A DNA stretch of 64,000 nt, taken from the NCBI GenBank assembly GCA_001282665.1, contig LN874944.1, positions 62,001 through 126,000 on the forward strand, read 5' to 3'. Of this stretch, positions 40,530 to 50,025 are shown piece after piece (position 1 is the stretch's first letter; the number at the start of each line of letters is the position of its first letter). Both the position numbers and the translations under genes were made by a program. The DNA comes from Clostridiales bacterium mt11. Its GTDB lineage: Bacteria > Bacillota > Clostridia > Tissierellales > Tepidimicrobiaceae. A model generated the notes under the pieces. It had not been told where the DNA came from. It searched no databases and was given only the letters and a program-made list of their open reading frames with translations.

Positions 40530-43325
40530 ATGGAAGTTTTAAGCACTATATTTAATATGTCCATTACTGGAAGCATTATATTTTTACTGTTTTTCCTTAT
40601 AAAGCCCTTGACGAAAAAGAACTTTAATTCATCTTGGCATTATAAAATGGCCATTACAATTTTAATCTTTTTCGTTTTACCAATAGGAAGTTTTATAGAA
40701 ATTCCTATAAGACCAATCTCTAACATTTCTCCAATAGAAATTCAAGAACCTAAGAATTTAGACAATATAATTGAGGATGTAAAAGATATGCAGAAAACAA
40801 AGGATATTGAAGAACAGCAATATGAATATGAAACAAAACATGGAAGTCCTACAACAATGGAAAGCGGAAATAATAAGGGGCTTAATATTGATTTTTATAG
40901 AGATACAATTTTATATGTTTGGATAGTAGGCATGGTTGTCTTATTTTTATTAAAAATAATACCATATATAAGGTTTAAATCAGTCATTCTGAAAAACAGT
41001 TTAGAAGTTCATGATAAAGAGGTTCTAGATTTATTTAATCTATATAAGGAAAAATTAAGTATAAATAGTAATATATCATTAAAAGTTTGGGAACACATCG
41101 GTTCACCAATGTTAATAGGCATATTTAATCCTATTATATTAATTCCAAATATATATGAAGATGATAAAGCATTAGAGATGATATTTTTACATGAATTAAA
41201 CCATTATAAGAGAAAAGATATTATGATGAAAGCTTTTGGGTTTATTATAAATATTATTCACTGGTTTAATCCAATAGTTTATATATTATTAAAAGATATG
41301 GATATGTACTGTGAATACTCCATAGATGAAAAAGTAGTAGACAGGATGAATATTGATGATAGAAAATATTATGGTGAAACTATTTTGAAATTAATGGATA
41401 ATTCAATTGAAAGGAAAAACACTTTGACAACAGCTATGGGTTCTAGTGGGAAGAAATTAAAATCTAGACTTGAAAATATGCTATTTTTTAAGAAGAATTC
41501 TAAAGGTAGATTCATCCTTTCTTTATTCGTAGTAGTTTTAATATTGTTTTCTGGATTTACCATAGCTTGTAATGTTATCCCTACTAAGGCATTAAAAGAG
41601 AATGATTCTTTTATAGTATATATCAAAGATGATGGATTATATTTTTCCTATTTAGATCATGAGAAGGAGACTAAAATTCAAGAAGGAGAAGAGTTTAGCT
41701 ATCCTGTCATTTCAAAATCTGGAAATTATATAGCCTATACACATAAAGATAACCTCTATATATATGATATAAAGAATAAGAAGTATGAAAAAGTAGCAGA
41801 TAAAATGGATTCCTATTATACTTCTTATGATTGGATAGATGATACCACTATAGTGTATGCTACTGAAAAACCAGGCTTTGTAATATTTGATGTATCAACT
41901 AAAGATAAAGTGGAACATTTAGATGAATACTACTATGCTAATTTTAAAGCATCTAATAAAGATAATGTTTATGGTATACAGATGAGCAAGTGGACTACAG
42001 AAGAAGGAGACTTTTCTACTAATGATGGTATCGTAGAGATAAGCCTAAAAGAGTATGATTCAAAAAACAGGACATTTTCAACAAATATAATTGTAGGAGG
42101 ACGAAAATCCACTGATGATATGATAGGATACAATCCTATTCTATGGGAGATAACAGAAGATGGAAGGTATGTCTATATTATGGAGAAACCTGCCTCAGGT
42201 TCACTAAGTACAGATGGAATAGGTATAGGAGTATATGATGTGGATAAAAAGACACATACAGAGTTTAATGATATAACTACCTTACCTTATAAAGATCATT
42301 TGTCCTTAAATCCAAAGTATAATAATCTAATCGGTCTAATTGAAGGCGGTTATAGGGAAATGATTTTAAATAAAGAAGTTGTTTTATTAGATATAAATAA
42401 AGATAAAACATATAAAACCATTAAATTCATGGATAAGGATTTAGTTGCTATGACTCCAAGCTTTACAGTAGATGGTAAAAAGTTGTTGTACTCGGCAACT
42501 AAAAATTTAGAGGATTCTTGGAAAGCTGACTTTAATAAAGCATATGAGGATTGGGAAAACCAACCCCACAGTATCTATGAATATGATTTAGAAACTTCAA
42601 AGACTAAGAAAATAACAGAAGGAGATCATTTTGATTTCATGCCTATAAGCATATCTAAAGATGAAATATTATTCAGTAGATATAAGGGTAATGGATACCA
42701 TCGTTTAATAAGGTTGGCTAATGGAGAAGAAAAGATATTGGCAGACAATATCATTATTGACTATGAACGTGAAGGAGGAATCTTTGGATTTTATGGGCAT
42801 TTGGAAACAGAAAAGGGTATAGATATATTTTTAAATGAGAAGAAGAGAAACCTTAAAAGTAAGGAAAATAATAAAAGCGTTAGCATAGAGTATAAATTGT
42901 ATCAGTTGAGAGGAACTAAAATAGGTAATAATTCAGGAGTTGGCAACATACTTGGACTTCTAAAATTTCCAGAGGATTTAGAACCAAATGGAATTGAATT
43001 ATTTACTAGAAAAGAGCCTTATGGGCTGCAAGTTAATTTTAAGGGAAGTACAGATGTACAAAAGAAGTATATTGCTATGAACTCCGATGAAGTATGGAAA
43101 TCTCAGTCCTTGATTTTATTCTCGCTTATCGATAATTTAGACTATATTAAATACGCCGTAGATGATGGTAAAGAGAATATTGTTGTATCCAATATAGACA
43201 GAGAATACGCTGATAGCATAACAACATCAGTACTTGATTATAAGACTTCAGAACTAACTGAGAGTAACAAAATTTTTAAAGAATTTTATGATGTTTTTAA
43301 CGGAGCTAATAAGTTGGAAGATTAA
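40530..43325 (+). CDS. BlaR1/M56-type receptor protease with propeller-like sensor
   Basis: A 931-residue membrane protein. The first 350 residues form an M56 metallopeptidase: TM helices at about 10-26, 38-58, 126-148, an HELNH zinc motif (residues 221-225), IDEKVV downstream, and a final TM (about 329-347). BlaR1 would then carry a penicillin-binding domain of about 250 residues with SxxK. Here about 580 residues follow with repeated Y-D-hydrophobic blades (GLYFSYLDHEKETK, NLYIYDIKNKKYEKV, SIYEYDLETSKTKKI) that look like a TolB/YncE-type beta-propeller. No SxxK/KTG penicillin motifs are obvious. ATG 40530 is coupled to the BlaI gene. Confidence 0.85.
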   Translation: MEVLSTIFNMSITGSIIFLLFFLIKPLTKKNFNSSWHYKMAITILIFFVLPIGSFIEIPIRPISNISPIEIQEPKNLDNIIEDVKDMQKTKDIEEQQYEYETKHGSPTTMESGNNKGLNIDFYRDTILYVWIVGMVVLFLLKIIPYIRFKSVILKNSLEVHDKEVLDLFNLYKEKLSINSNISLKVWEHIGSPMLIGIFNPIILIPNIYEDDKALEMIFLHELNHYKRKDIMMKAFGFIINIIHWFNPIVYILLKDMDMYCEYSIDEKVVDRMNIDDRKYYGETILKLMDNSIERKNTLTTAMGSSGKKLKSRLENMLFFKKNSKGRFILSLFVVVLILFSGFTIACNVIPTKALKENDSFIVYIKDDGLYFSYLDHEKETKIQEGEEFSYPVISKSGNYIAYTHKDNLYIYDIKNKKYEKVADKMDSYYTSYDWIDDTTIVYATEKPGFVIFDVSTKDKVEHLDEYYYANFKASNKDNVYGIQMSKWTTEEGDFSTNDGIVEISLKEYDSKNRTFSTNIIVGGRKSTDDMIGYNPILWEITEDGRYVYIMEKPASGSLSTDGIGIGVYDVDKKTHTEFNDITTLPYKDHLSLNPKYNNLIGLIEGGYREMILNKEVVLLDINKDKTYKTIKFMDKDLVAMTPSFTVDGKKLLYSATKNLEDSWKADFNKAYEDWENQPHSIYEYDLETSKTKKITEGDHFDFMPISISKDEILFSRYKGNGYHRLIRLANGEEKILADNIIIDYEREGGIFGFYGHLETEKGIDIFLNEKKRNLKSKENNKSVSIEYKLYQLRGTKIGNNSGVGNILGLLKFPEDLEPNGIELFTRKEPYGLQVNFKGSTDVQKKYIAMNSDEVWKSQSLILFSLIDNLDYIKYAVDDGKENIVVSNIDREYADSITTSVLDYKTSELTESNKIFKEFYDVFNGANKLED

Positions 43326-43386
43326 GGTATATTTAATGTTGAAAAATGGGTAGAAAATTGAAAATATAGGATTTTAATATCATAGT

Positions 43387-43436
43387 AAAATCCAGAGGGA
43401 TAGCATAAATAATCATTAATTCCTCTGGATTTTTTT
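43387..43436 (+). terminator. Rho-independent terminator
   Basis: AAAATCCAGAGG and CCTCTGGATTTT form a 12-bp stem with a 23-base loop, followed by TTT. It ends the BlaI/BlaR1 operon and touches the stop codon of the convergent regulator. Confidence 0.8.
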
Positions 43437-44052
43437 ATTCATCTACTCCAAACTTCAGTTTATAATAATATATGGCTAGCTGGGTTCTATCTCGAAGGGA
43501 TAATTTCTCCAGCATGTTAGAAATATAATTTCTAACAGTTCCTTCACTTAAATAAAGCCTTTCAGCAATTTCCTTATTATTTAGTCCTTCCGCCACCAAA
43601 AGCAAAATATCAAATTCTCTATCAGATAGTTCCAAGTCTATATCCTTTTCGGTATACCTTTTAATATTTTTCACAATTTTTGAATCAAATACTAAATTTC
43701 CAGAGTGGACTGCATTTATAGCAGGAAAGATCCCTTTAATATTTTGTTTTAATATATAGCCTTTACAGCCTAATGAGAGAGCCGATAGGATATATTCATC
43801 ATCTTGAAAGGTGGTAAGGAGTAAAATTTTAGCATAAGGGTCAGCTTTTAAAATCTCTTTTGAGGCTTCTATTCCGTTCATTTCTTCCATCCTTATATCC
43901 ATAAGTATCAAATCGGGTTTATGTCTATTATAAAGTTTTATGGCTTGGGGGCCATCATAGCCAACAGCTAATATATCTATCCCATTAGCATTTATAATGG
44001 TCTTTAAGGATTCTACCACCAATGGGTCGTCATCTATAATTATAATATTCAT
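43435..44052 (-). CDS. NarL/LuxR-family response regulator
   Basis: A 205-residue regulator. Receiver: IIIDDDPLV, phospho-Asp in PDLILMDIRMEEMNGIEASK, LLLTTFQDDEY, and Lys in GYILKQN. C-terminal LuxR-type HTH: LSDREFDILLLVAEGLNNKEIAERL and SEGTVRNYISNMLEKL. ATG 44052 is preferred because AAGGATG is upstream. The cognate kinase gene, on the same strand, is 1.6 kb upstream with an IS110 element between them. The palindrome ATGACAAATGTCAT at 46772 is a possible target. Confidence 0.88.
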   Translation of the reverse strand: MNIIIIDDDPLVVESLKTIINANGIDILAVGYDGPQAIKLYNRHKPDLILMDIRMEEMNGIEASKEILKADPYAKILLLTTFQDDEYILSALSLGCKGYILKQNIKGIFPAINAVHSGNLVFDSKIVKNIKRYTEKDIDLELSDREFDILLLVAEGLNNKEIAERLYLSEGTVRNYISNMLEKLSLRDRTQLAIYYYKLKFGVDE

Positions 44053-44061
44053 GCTCATCAT

Positions 44062-45640
44062 CCTTGTATAATATATTTAGGTTATTAAATAGGGAAACCT
44101 ATAAACCTTTCTTTATTTATCTCTTAAAATCAGAGATAATTGTATTATTAGATTGAGAGGATTATCGAATCATCCTTGAGTCTTTGAACTCGTAATTGAA
44201 AGACTGATACCTTTCTCTAATAAGCAGTTTACGAATGAGTTGGATGTTGGTTGCTTTTTAGCTTCTCTCCGAATATACAACAAGGTAGTAACGCTTATTA
44301 GTAGAGCGGACTCACAATCTAAAATATTTCTTTATGAGGTGCTATTTATGTTGTATTTAGGAATTGATATTGCTAAAAATAATCACGTTGCTTCCCTAAT
44401 CAATGAGAATGGAAAGACTTTTTTTAAAGCTTTTTCTTTCTCCAATACTTCTGATGGAGGAGAAGCTTTGCTTTCCAAATTAAACTCTTTTTCTCACAAT
44501 GTCTCTGACTTTGTTATAGGCATGGAAGCAACTGGTCACTACTGGTTAGCTTTATATTCTTTTCTTTATGATAATGGGTTCACTATTCATGTAATTAATC
44601 CTATTCAAACAGATGGTTGGCGTAAAGGAACCGAAATTCGCAAGAGAAAAACTGATAGTATTGATTCTTTATTAATTGCTGATCTCATTCGTTATGGCTC
44701 CTTCGTGGAAACATCTCTTTCCCATGAGGATATATTTTCACTTAGAAATTTAACCCGTTTTCGTTCTTATCTCGTTCAATCTATTGCTGACTTGAAGAGA
44801 AAGGTAATCAGTGTTCTTGACCAAGTATTTCCTGAATATCAATCTATTTTTTCTAATGTTTTTGGTAAAACATCTAAAGAACTTTTACTACAATTCTCGT
44901 CTCTCATTGATTTTGAGGACATATCTACTGACTCTTTAGCCGAATTGATTAATAAATTAAGTCGTAAAAAATTGGGAGATATCAAAGCTGAGTTAATTAA
45001 ATCTAAAGCTGAAAACTCTTTTGGAATTACCTTCAGTAAAGATAGCTTTACCTTTCAATTAAAGGCTCTTATTCAGCAAATGAACTTTATTGAATCTCAA
45101 GTTCAAGATACAGAAAATGAAATCAATAGGCTTATGTCCTTGATTGATTCTCCAGTTACTACTATTCCAGGTATTGGGAACATAATCGGAGCTACTATTC
45201 TTGGAGAAATTGGTGATATTGATAAATTTGACTCTCCAAGAAAACTTGTTGCTTATGCAGGTATAGATGCTGTCGTTAGTAGTTCTGGTGAATTCCAGGC
45301 TACTCATACCGTTATGAGTAAAAGAGGATCTCCTTATTTAAGGAAGGCACTATTTCAAGCTGCTTTAGTAGCTTCATTTAATGATCCTGTTTTAAATGCC
45401 TATTATCTTAAGAAACGGGGTGAAGGTAAGCATCATCTTACCTGTGTTGGAGCTGTTTCAAGAAAACTATGCAATATTATTTATGCTGTTCTTAAAAATC
45501 AAAGTCCTTATGAAGTAAGATTAAATGAATGATACCTAACTTTCCCTACCTTTTTAAAACTTGTTATTTACAAGTCTTATTTGTTGTGTTCATTTTAATA
45601 TCAAAATTTTAAAATTTATTTTAATTTATTGATTGACTTT
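44062..45640 (+). mobile_element. IS110-family insertion element
   Basis: An IS110 transposase gene with a long noncoding leader (about 44100-44347) and 100 bases of trailer sits, in the opposite direction, between the kinase and response regulator genes. IS110 elements lack long terminal repeats, so the ends cannot be read from sequence; the coordinates are the outer limits set by the flanking genes. The leader region may also hold the guide RNA (bridge RNA) known for some IS110 elements; its sequence was not checked for structure. Confidence 0.7.
44348..45532 (+). CDS. IS110-family transposase (DEDD type)
   Basis: A 394-residue recombinase. N-terminal DEDD domain: YLGIDIAKNNHVASLIN (first Asp), FVIGMEATGHYWLAL, and KTDSIDSLLIADLIRYG (last Asp pair). 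C-terminal Transposase_20 domain: VTTIPGIGNIIGATILGEIG, KLVAYAGIDAVVSSSGEF and MSKRGSPYLRKALFQAALVA, including the catalytic-serine neighbourhood SKRGSPYLR. It appears intact. ATG 44348 has GAGGTGCTATTT. The frame is open further upstream, but without a start signal. Confidence 0.92.
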   Translation: MLYLGIDIAKNNHVASLINENGKTFFKAFSFSNTSDGGEALLSKLNSFSHNVSDFVIGMEATGHYWLALYSFLYDNGFTIHVINPIQTDGWRKGTEIRKRKTDSIDSLLIADLIRYGSFVETSLSHEDIFSLRNLTRFRSYLVQSIADLKRKVISVLDQVFPEYQSIFSNVFGKTSKELLLQFSSLIDFEDISTDSLAELINKLSRKKLGDIKAELIKSKAENSFGITFSKDSFTFQLKALIQQMNFIESQVQDTENEINRLMSLIDSPVTTIPGIGNIIGATILGEIGDIDKFDSPRKLVAYAGIDAVVSSSGEFQATHTVMSKRGSPYLRKALFQAALVASFNDPVLNAYYLKKRGEGKHHLTCVGAVSRKLCNIIYAVLKNQSPYEVRLNE

Positions 45641-46693
45641 TTATAGTTGGTCTTTCATTAAGGTTAGATGGATATTAAAACCTTCATCAAATTTATAATT
45701 CAAAAAACCATTATATTTATTCCCTATTTCCTTCATGGAAGTAAGACCTATACCCTTAGTCGATAGAATAGCTTCTTCATCAAAATTACTTCCGTTATCT
45801 TTAATTATTATGGAATAAAATTTAGGATGTTCCAGTAAGCTTATTTTTAAGTTCGTAGCATTGGAATGTTTGGTACAGTTGGTTATAGCCTCCTTTATGA
45901 CGGATAGGATGTCGAATTTTAGATTGTAGTTTAAGTCTCCCTCAACTTTATAGATTAACTCTACATCAATAGTGGGGATTTCCATACATAGTTTTTCAAT
46001 TTGATTTTCTAAATCTAAAGATTCATTATATAGATTATGTATATTACTCCTAATATCGTCCATTCCATTTTTTAAGGTTTTTTGAAGTACATTTAAACTT
46101 TTAATCACATTTTTTTCCGTTGAAACTACTTTTAAAGCTTCTACTTGCAGAATACTGCTGCTTATAACGTGACCTATGGAATCGTGAAGCTCTCTTGCAA
46201 TTCGATTCCTCTCTGTGAGTATGGCGATATGAATATTTTTTTCCTTATCTATTTTTAATTGTTTATTATATTTTTCTAAATAGAGAGTATCTTCCTTTAA
46301 TTCATCTCGTACTATCTTGTTTTCATCTAAAATGAGTCTGTGTTTCTTGGTCATAACTGAAAAATAAACTGATGTAATACATATGAATAGGTTGGGTACG
46401 TAGATGTCCATTAGGATTAGAGGTAAAATAAATATAATATAGCCTCCAAAATCCAAATACATATTGTATAAAATCAAAGGCATATAAAGGATAAATGGAC
46501 TATAGAAAAAACACATCATTATAAATGAAATATAAAGGATTGCCTTTATCCTTTTATTACCTAATAGATCTAAACTTAAGGAAATGATAATACTTATGAG
46601 AAAATATAGTGCTAAGTTTTCATGGGGTTTTATTTTATATGTGTTGTAAAGACAAAACATTGTAATAAAGAACTTTTCCAAAAGTATTCTCAT
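45641..46693 (-). CDS. HisKA_3-type sensor kinase (LiaS/DesK-like)
   Basis: A 350-residue kinase. The first 130 residues are hydrophobic, with four to five TM helices and no obvious large extracellular domain. The dimerisation and phosphoacceptor block is LTERNRIARELHDSIGHVISSS, of the HisKA_3 class. The ATPase domain has KEAITNCTKHSNAT and the end GIGLTSMKEIGNKYNG. ATG 46693 has AGGAGGAACTCT; the longer frame to 46762 has no site. It faces the ABC operon divergently. Its regulator is cut off by the IS110 element. Confidence 0.88.
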   Translation of the reverse strand: MRILLEKFFITMFCLYNTYKIKPHENLALYFLISIIISLSLDLLGNKRIKAILYISFIMMCFFYSPFILYMPLILYNMYLDFGGYIIFILPLILMDIYVPNLFICITSVYFSVMTKKHRLILDENKIVRDELKEDTLYLEKYNKQLKIDKEKNIHIAILTERNRIARELHDSIGHVISSSILQVEALKVVSTEKNVIKSLNVLQKTLKNGMDDIRSNIHNLYNESLDLENQIEKLCMEIPTIDVELIYKVEGDLNYNLKFDILSVIKEAITNCTKHSNATNLKISLLEHPKFYSIIIKDNGSNFDEEAILSTKGIGLTSMKEIGNKYNGFLNYKFDEGFNIHLTLMKDQL

Positions 46694-46771
46694 AGAGTTC
46701 CTCCTGATAAAATCTAAAGTTTTCCATATTTTAATTATACTAATATTGATTGGGAAATACAATTTAATCTA

Positions 46772-46785
46772 ATGACAAATGTCAT
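46772..46785. promoter_or_regulatory. Palindromic regulator site between divergent operons
   Basis: ATGACA-AA-TGTCAT is a perfect 14-base palindrome, of a form bound by NarL/LiaR-type regulators. It lies between the kinase and ABC operons, 79 and 83 bases from their starts. Confidence 0.55.
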
Positions 46786-46867
46786 ACTGCATTATAACTT
46801 TGTGCACTACAAGGGATATAGTAAAAAATATATAATGATATTAAGATTAAACATGGGAGTGATATAG

Positions 46868-47800
46868 ATGGTAGTAGAAGTGAATAATTTAGTAAAAAGG
46901 TATAGGGAGTTGATTGCCCTTGATCACTTTAACATGAAGGTAGAAGAAGGGGAGATATTGGGACTTTTAGGGCCTAATGGCTGTGGGAAAACCACAGCTA
47001 TAAATTGTATATTATCTCTATTAAATTTTGATAAGGGAGAGATTAAAATATTTGGAGAGAATATGACTCCAAATTCCTATGATATTAAAAGAAAGATAGG
47101 ATTAGTGCCTCAAGAGGTTTCAATTTTTGAGAATTTAACTGTAAAGGAAAATATAGATTATTTTTGTGGACTATATGTAGAGGATAAGAAAAAGAGAAAA
47201 CAATATGTAGAAGAAGCTATAGAGTTTGTAGGATTAAAGGATTATACCAAATTTTATCCTAAAAAATTAAGCGGTGGACTAAAAAGAAGACTAAATATAG
47301 CCTGTGGAATAGCCCATAGACCTAAGTTAATCTTTTTAGATGAACCTACAGTTGCAGTAGATGCTCAAAGTAGAAACTTCATATTAAATGGAATAAAGAA
47401 GTTAAACAGCGAGGGCAGCACTGTCATATACACAACCCATTATTTAGAAGAGGCAGAAATGCTCTGCAAGAGGATCATAATTATGGATAATGGCAAAAAC
47501 TTAGTTTCTGGAACAAAAGAGGAACTAAAATCCATGATAAGTACGTCAGAAAAGATAGTGGTTGGATTTTCAGCCATTGAGCCTGAAACAGCTCAGAAGA
47601 TGAAAGAGATACCTCATGTAATTGGCATTGAAAAAGATGAAGAAGATTATACGATTAAATTTGAAAATGGGTTCAATAACTTGGCTAAACTTGTAGAATT
47701 TATAGAAAAAAACAATCTTACCTATACAAAGCTCTATAGTCAGCTGCCTTCACTAAATGATGTGTTCCTAGAACTCACAGGAAAGGAGCTGAGGGATTAA
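46868..47800 (+). CDS. ABC-2 exporter ATPase
   Basis: A 310-residue ATPase. Walker A GPNGCGKTT (about 35-43), Q-loop PQEVSIFENLTVKENIDYF, signature LSGGLKRRLNIACGI, Walker B LIFLDEPTVAVD, H-switch TTHYLEEAEML. The C-terminal 80 residues (KIVVGFSAIEPETAQKMKE...) form the extra domain seen in CcmA/NatA-type export ATPases. ATG 46868 has GGGAGTGATATAG. The permease follows after 1 base. It is probably controlled by the kinase/regulator pair alongside. Confidence 0.92.
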   Translation: MVVEVNNLVKRYRELIALDHFNMKVEEGEILGLLGPNGCGKTTAINCILSLLNFDKGEIKIFGENMTPNSYDIKRKIGLVPQEVSIFENLTVKENIDYFCGLYVEDKKKRKQYVEEAIEFVGLKDYTKFYPKKLSGGLKRRLNIACGIAHRPKLIFLDEPTVAVDAQSRNFILNGIKKLNSEGSTVIYTTHYLEEAEMLCKRIIIMDNGKNLVSGTKEELKSMISTSEKIVVGFSAIEPETAQKMKEIPHVIGIEKDEEDYTIKFENGFNNLAKLVEFIEKNNLTYTKLYSQLPSLNDVFLELTGKELRD

Positions 47801-47801
47801 T

Positions 47802-48857
47802 ATGAAGGGGGTATTTAGAAATTGTGTATATCAAGGTAAAAACTTATTTAGAGATTTTGGGTTTTCTTTTTGGAATTTAATATATCCTTTGATCTTAGCA
47901 ATATTTTTTAATATAGCATTTAGTGGAATGATAGATATGAAAATTGAAAATATAGATGTGGGAATAAAAAAGGGAAACCCTATTGAATACGTGCTAGATG
48001 AAATTGAATTTATAAATGTCCATGAAATAACAGATGGTGAGGTATCAAAAAAGTTAGAGAATGAAGAAATCTATGGTTTTATAGATGATGACTTAAATCT
48101 ATTGGTAAAAAAGTCTGGAATAAATCAAACGGTGATTAAGGAAGTAATAGAGCAGGTAAAGCAGATGAATAAGTTGAATAGACCTATTGAAAATTATGAC
48201 TTTGAAGTGGATTATGTAATAGATAGAAATCAAAAAGCTAATTCAATAATCGTTATTTTTTATTCACTAATTGTTATGTTTTCTATCTTTGGAGTTTCTG
48301 CTGGTATTGTAACCGTTAGTTTAGCTCAAGCTAATTTATCCAATATAGGGGCTAGAATCAGCATTACTCCACTTAAAAAGCAGAACTTTTTATTAGCCGG
48401 GGTTATAGTTGCTCTACTGCTAAACTTAGCCTCAAATGTCATACTGCTTATTTTTATGAAATACGTACTTAAAATTGGATTATTTAATGAAATAAAATAC
48501 AGTACTATTTTTATAATAATTGGAAATTTATTTGGAATATGTCTTGGAATATTTATTGGTGCCTCCAATAAACAAAGTATGAATACCAAGATTTTAATGG
48601 GCGTTGTTAGTACATTGGTTTTATCCTTTCTATCTGGAATGATGGGACCTGCAATTAAAACGATGGTGGATAAACACGTACCTATTATAAATAGAATAAA
48701 TCCAGTATCTATAATAAGCAACAATCTATATAGGATAAATCTTTTAGGAAGCACAAAAAGTGTAAATGAAGGAATTTTAATATTATCTATCTATTGTGTA
48801 GTTTTAATTTCTATATCCTATATATTCTTGAGGAGGAAAAACTATGACAGTATATAA
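47802..48857 (+). CDS. ABC-2 permease with large extracellular loop
   Basis: A 351-residue permease of the ABC-2 / YhgE-Pip-like type. TM1 (FWNLIYPLILAIFFNIAFS) is followed by about 120 mostly extracellular residues, and then five TM helices, with TKILMGVVSTLVLSFLSGMMGPA near the end. It pairs with the next permease, which overlaps by 14 bases. The substrate is probably a drug, peptide or lipid. Confidence 0.85.
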   Translation: MKGVFRNCVYQGKNLFRDFGFSFWNLIYPLILAIFFNIAFSGMIDMKIENIDVGIKKGNPIEYVLDEIEFINVHEITDGEVSKKLENEEIYGFIDDDLNLLVKKSGINQTVIKEVIEQVKQMNKLNRPIENYDFEVDYVIDRNQKANSIIVIFYSLIVMFSIFGVSAGIVTVSLAQANLSNIGARISITPLKKQNFLLAGVIVALLLNLASNVILLIFMKYVLKIGLFNEIKYSTIFIIIGNLFGICLGIFIGASNKQSMNTKILMGVVSTLVLSFLSGMMGPAIKTMVDKHVPIINRINPVSIISNNLYRINLLGSTKSVNEGILILSIYCVVLISISYIFLRRKNYDSI

Positions 48858-49968
48858 ATATTTTATAAAAATAGCATTGAAAAATAAATGGACTATTATT
48901 ATGTATATTGCTATATTCTTTAGTTTATCTATAATAAATGGAGCTAATGTTACTCAGAGAGAAACTAGCTTTATGGGAACTAGATTGACTATTGGACTAG
49001 TGGATAATAACGATAGTGAACTATCCAATAGTTTAAAGGATTACTTAGAAAAAAATAATGATATAGTAGATACAAAAGATGATGAAGATTATATAAAGGA
49101 ACAGATACTTTTAGAAGAAGCAGATGCCATAATAGTAATCCCAGAGGACTTTGATGAGAAAGTGATAGATAAGAAAGAATCCATTCAAATATATAATGAT
49201 GATAGAAAGATAGAATCCTTACAAATACAAAATCAGGTGAATAAATTTCTTATGTTTGCTAATGCCACTTATAAAGATGGAAGGTTTAATTTAGAGGGTG
49301 TGAGTTTAGCGTTAGCTGAAAAGGCAAAGGTTGAGATAATTGGAGATAGCAGTAAAATAAAAAATGGCGGTATTAACGAATGGTTCAAAACCTATTATAA
49401 TTTTACAGGCTACGTAATTATTGCTATGTATATTGCCATAATAGGTATTGTAATGGCTGATTTTACAGATGAAGATATCGACACCAGGGTGAAAATATCC
49501 TCAAAGAAGTTTTTAAAGTTTAATACGGAGATGTATTTAGGACAGCTCACCGTAGTAATTATGATTACGTTGATATTTATTTTAGGAAGCATCGTACTTA
49601 AGGGGAAATATATTGGAGAGATCAATTTTAATAAATATGTAATCAATACAATTGTATTTTCATTCTCAATATTATGTCTTACATTTTTGATAAATAATCT
49701 TACTAAAAATAAGTTAGTTATAAATGGAATGTCTACGGTTCTATCATTAGGCACTTCATTTATATCGGGAGTAATGGTGCCTCAAGAATTTTTAGGGGAG
49801 AAGACTTTGGCCATGGCAAAGTTTTTTCCAAATTATTATTTTGTAAAACTAAATGGAAAGACCGTCAATTCTTTTTCAGAAATGAGATTTGAAATATCCA
49901 TGCAATTGTTATTCGCTATAGCTTTTTTATTGACGGGATTATATTTTTCAAAGGCACATAAACAGTAG
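48844..49968 (+). CDS. ABC-2 permease with large extracellular loop
   Basis: A 374-residue permease with the same plan: TM1 (WTIIMYIAIFFSLSIING), about 130 extracellular residues with VIPEDFDEKV, then TM2-6, ending with LSLGTSFISGVMVPQEFLGE and a final helix. It resembles YhaP/NatB-like or LiaS-linked exporters. ATG 48844 overlaps the previous gene and follows GAGGAGGAAAAACT. A strong terminator follows. Confidence 0.85.
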   Translation: MTVYKYFIKIALKNKWTIIMYIAIFFSLSIINGANVTQRETSFMGTRLTIGLVDNNDSELSNSLKDYLEKNNDIVDTKDDEDYIKEQILLEEADAIIVIPEDFDEKVIDKKESIQIYNDDRKIESLQIQNQVNKFLMFANATYKDGRFNLEGVSLALAEKAKVEIIGDSSKIKNGGINEWFKTYYNFTGYVIIAMYIAIIGIVMADFTDEDIDTRVKISSKKFLKFNTEMYLGQLTVVIMITLIFILGSIVLKGKYIGEINFNKYVINTIVFSFSILCLTFLINNLTKNKLVINGMSTVLSLGTSFISGVMVPQEFLGEKTLAMAKFFPNYYFVKLNGKTVNSFSEMRFEISMQLLFAIAFLLTGLYFSKAHKQ

Positions 49969-49979
49969 AAAAACAGAAA

Positions 49980-50016
49980 GGGGATTACTTGTTTGATTTT
50001 CAAACAAATAATCCCC
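49980..50016. terminator. Bidirectional terminator
   Basis: GGGGATTA..TTGTTTGA pairs with TCAAACAA..TAATCCCC across a 3-base loop. It stands between the ABC operon and the convergent GerMN lipoprotein gene. Confidence 0.8.
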
Positions 50017-50025
50017 TAACACTTA

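Noticed and set aside
46777..48447. Same 14-mer AAATGTCATACTGC at 46777-46790 and 48434-48447
   Set aside because: The second copy is within a permease coding region and lacks the dyad; it is probably coincidence.
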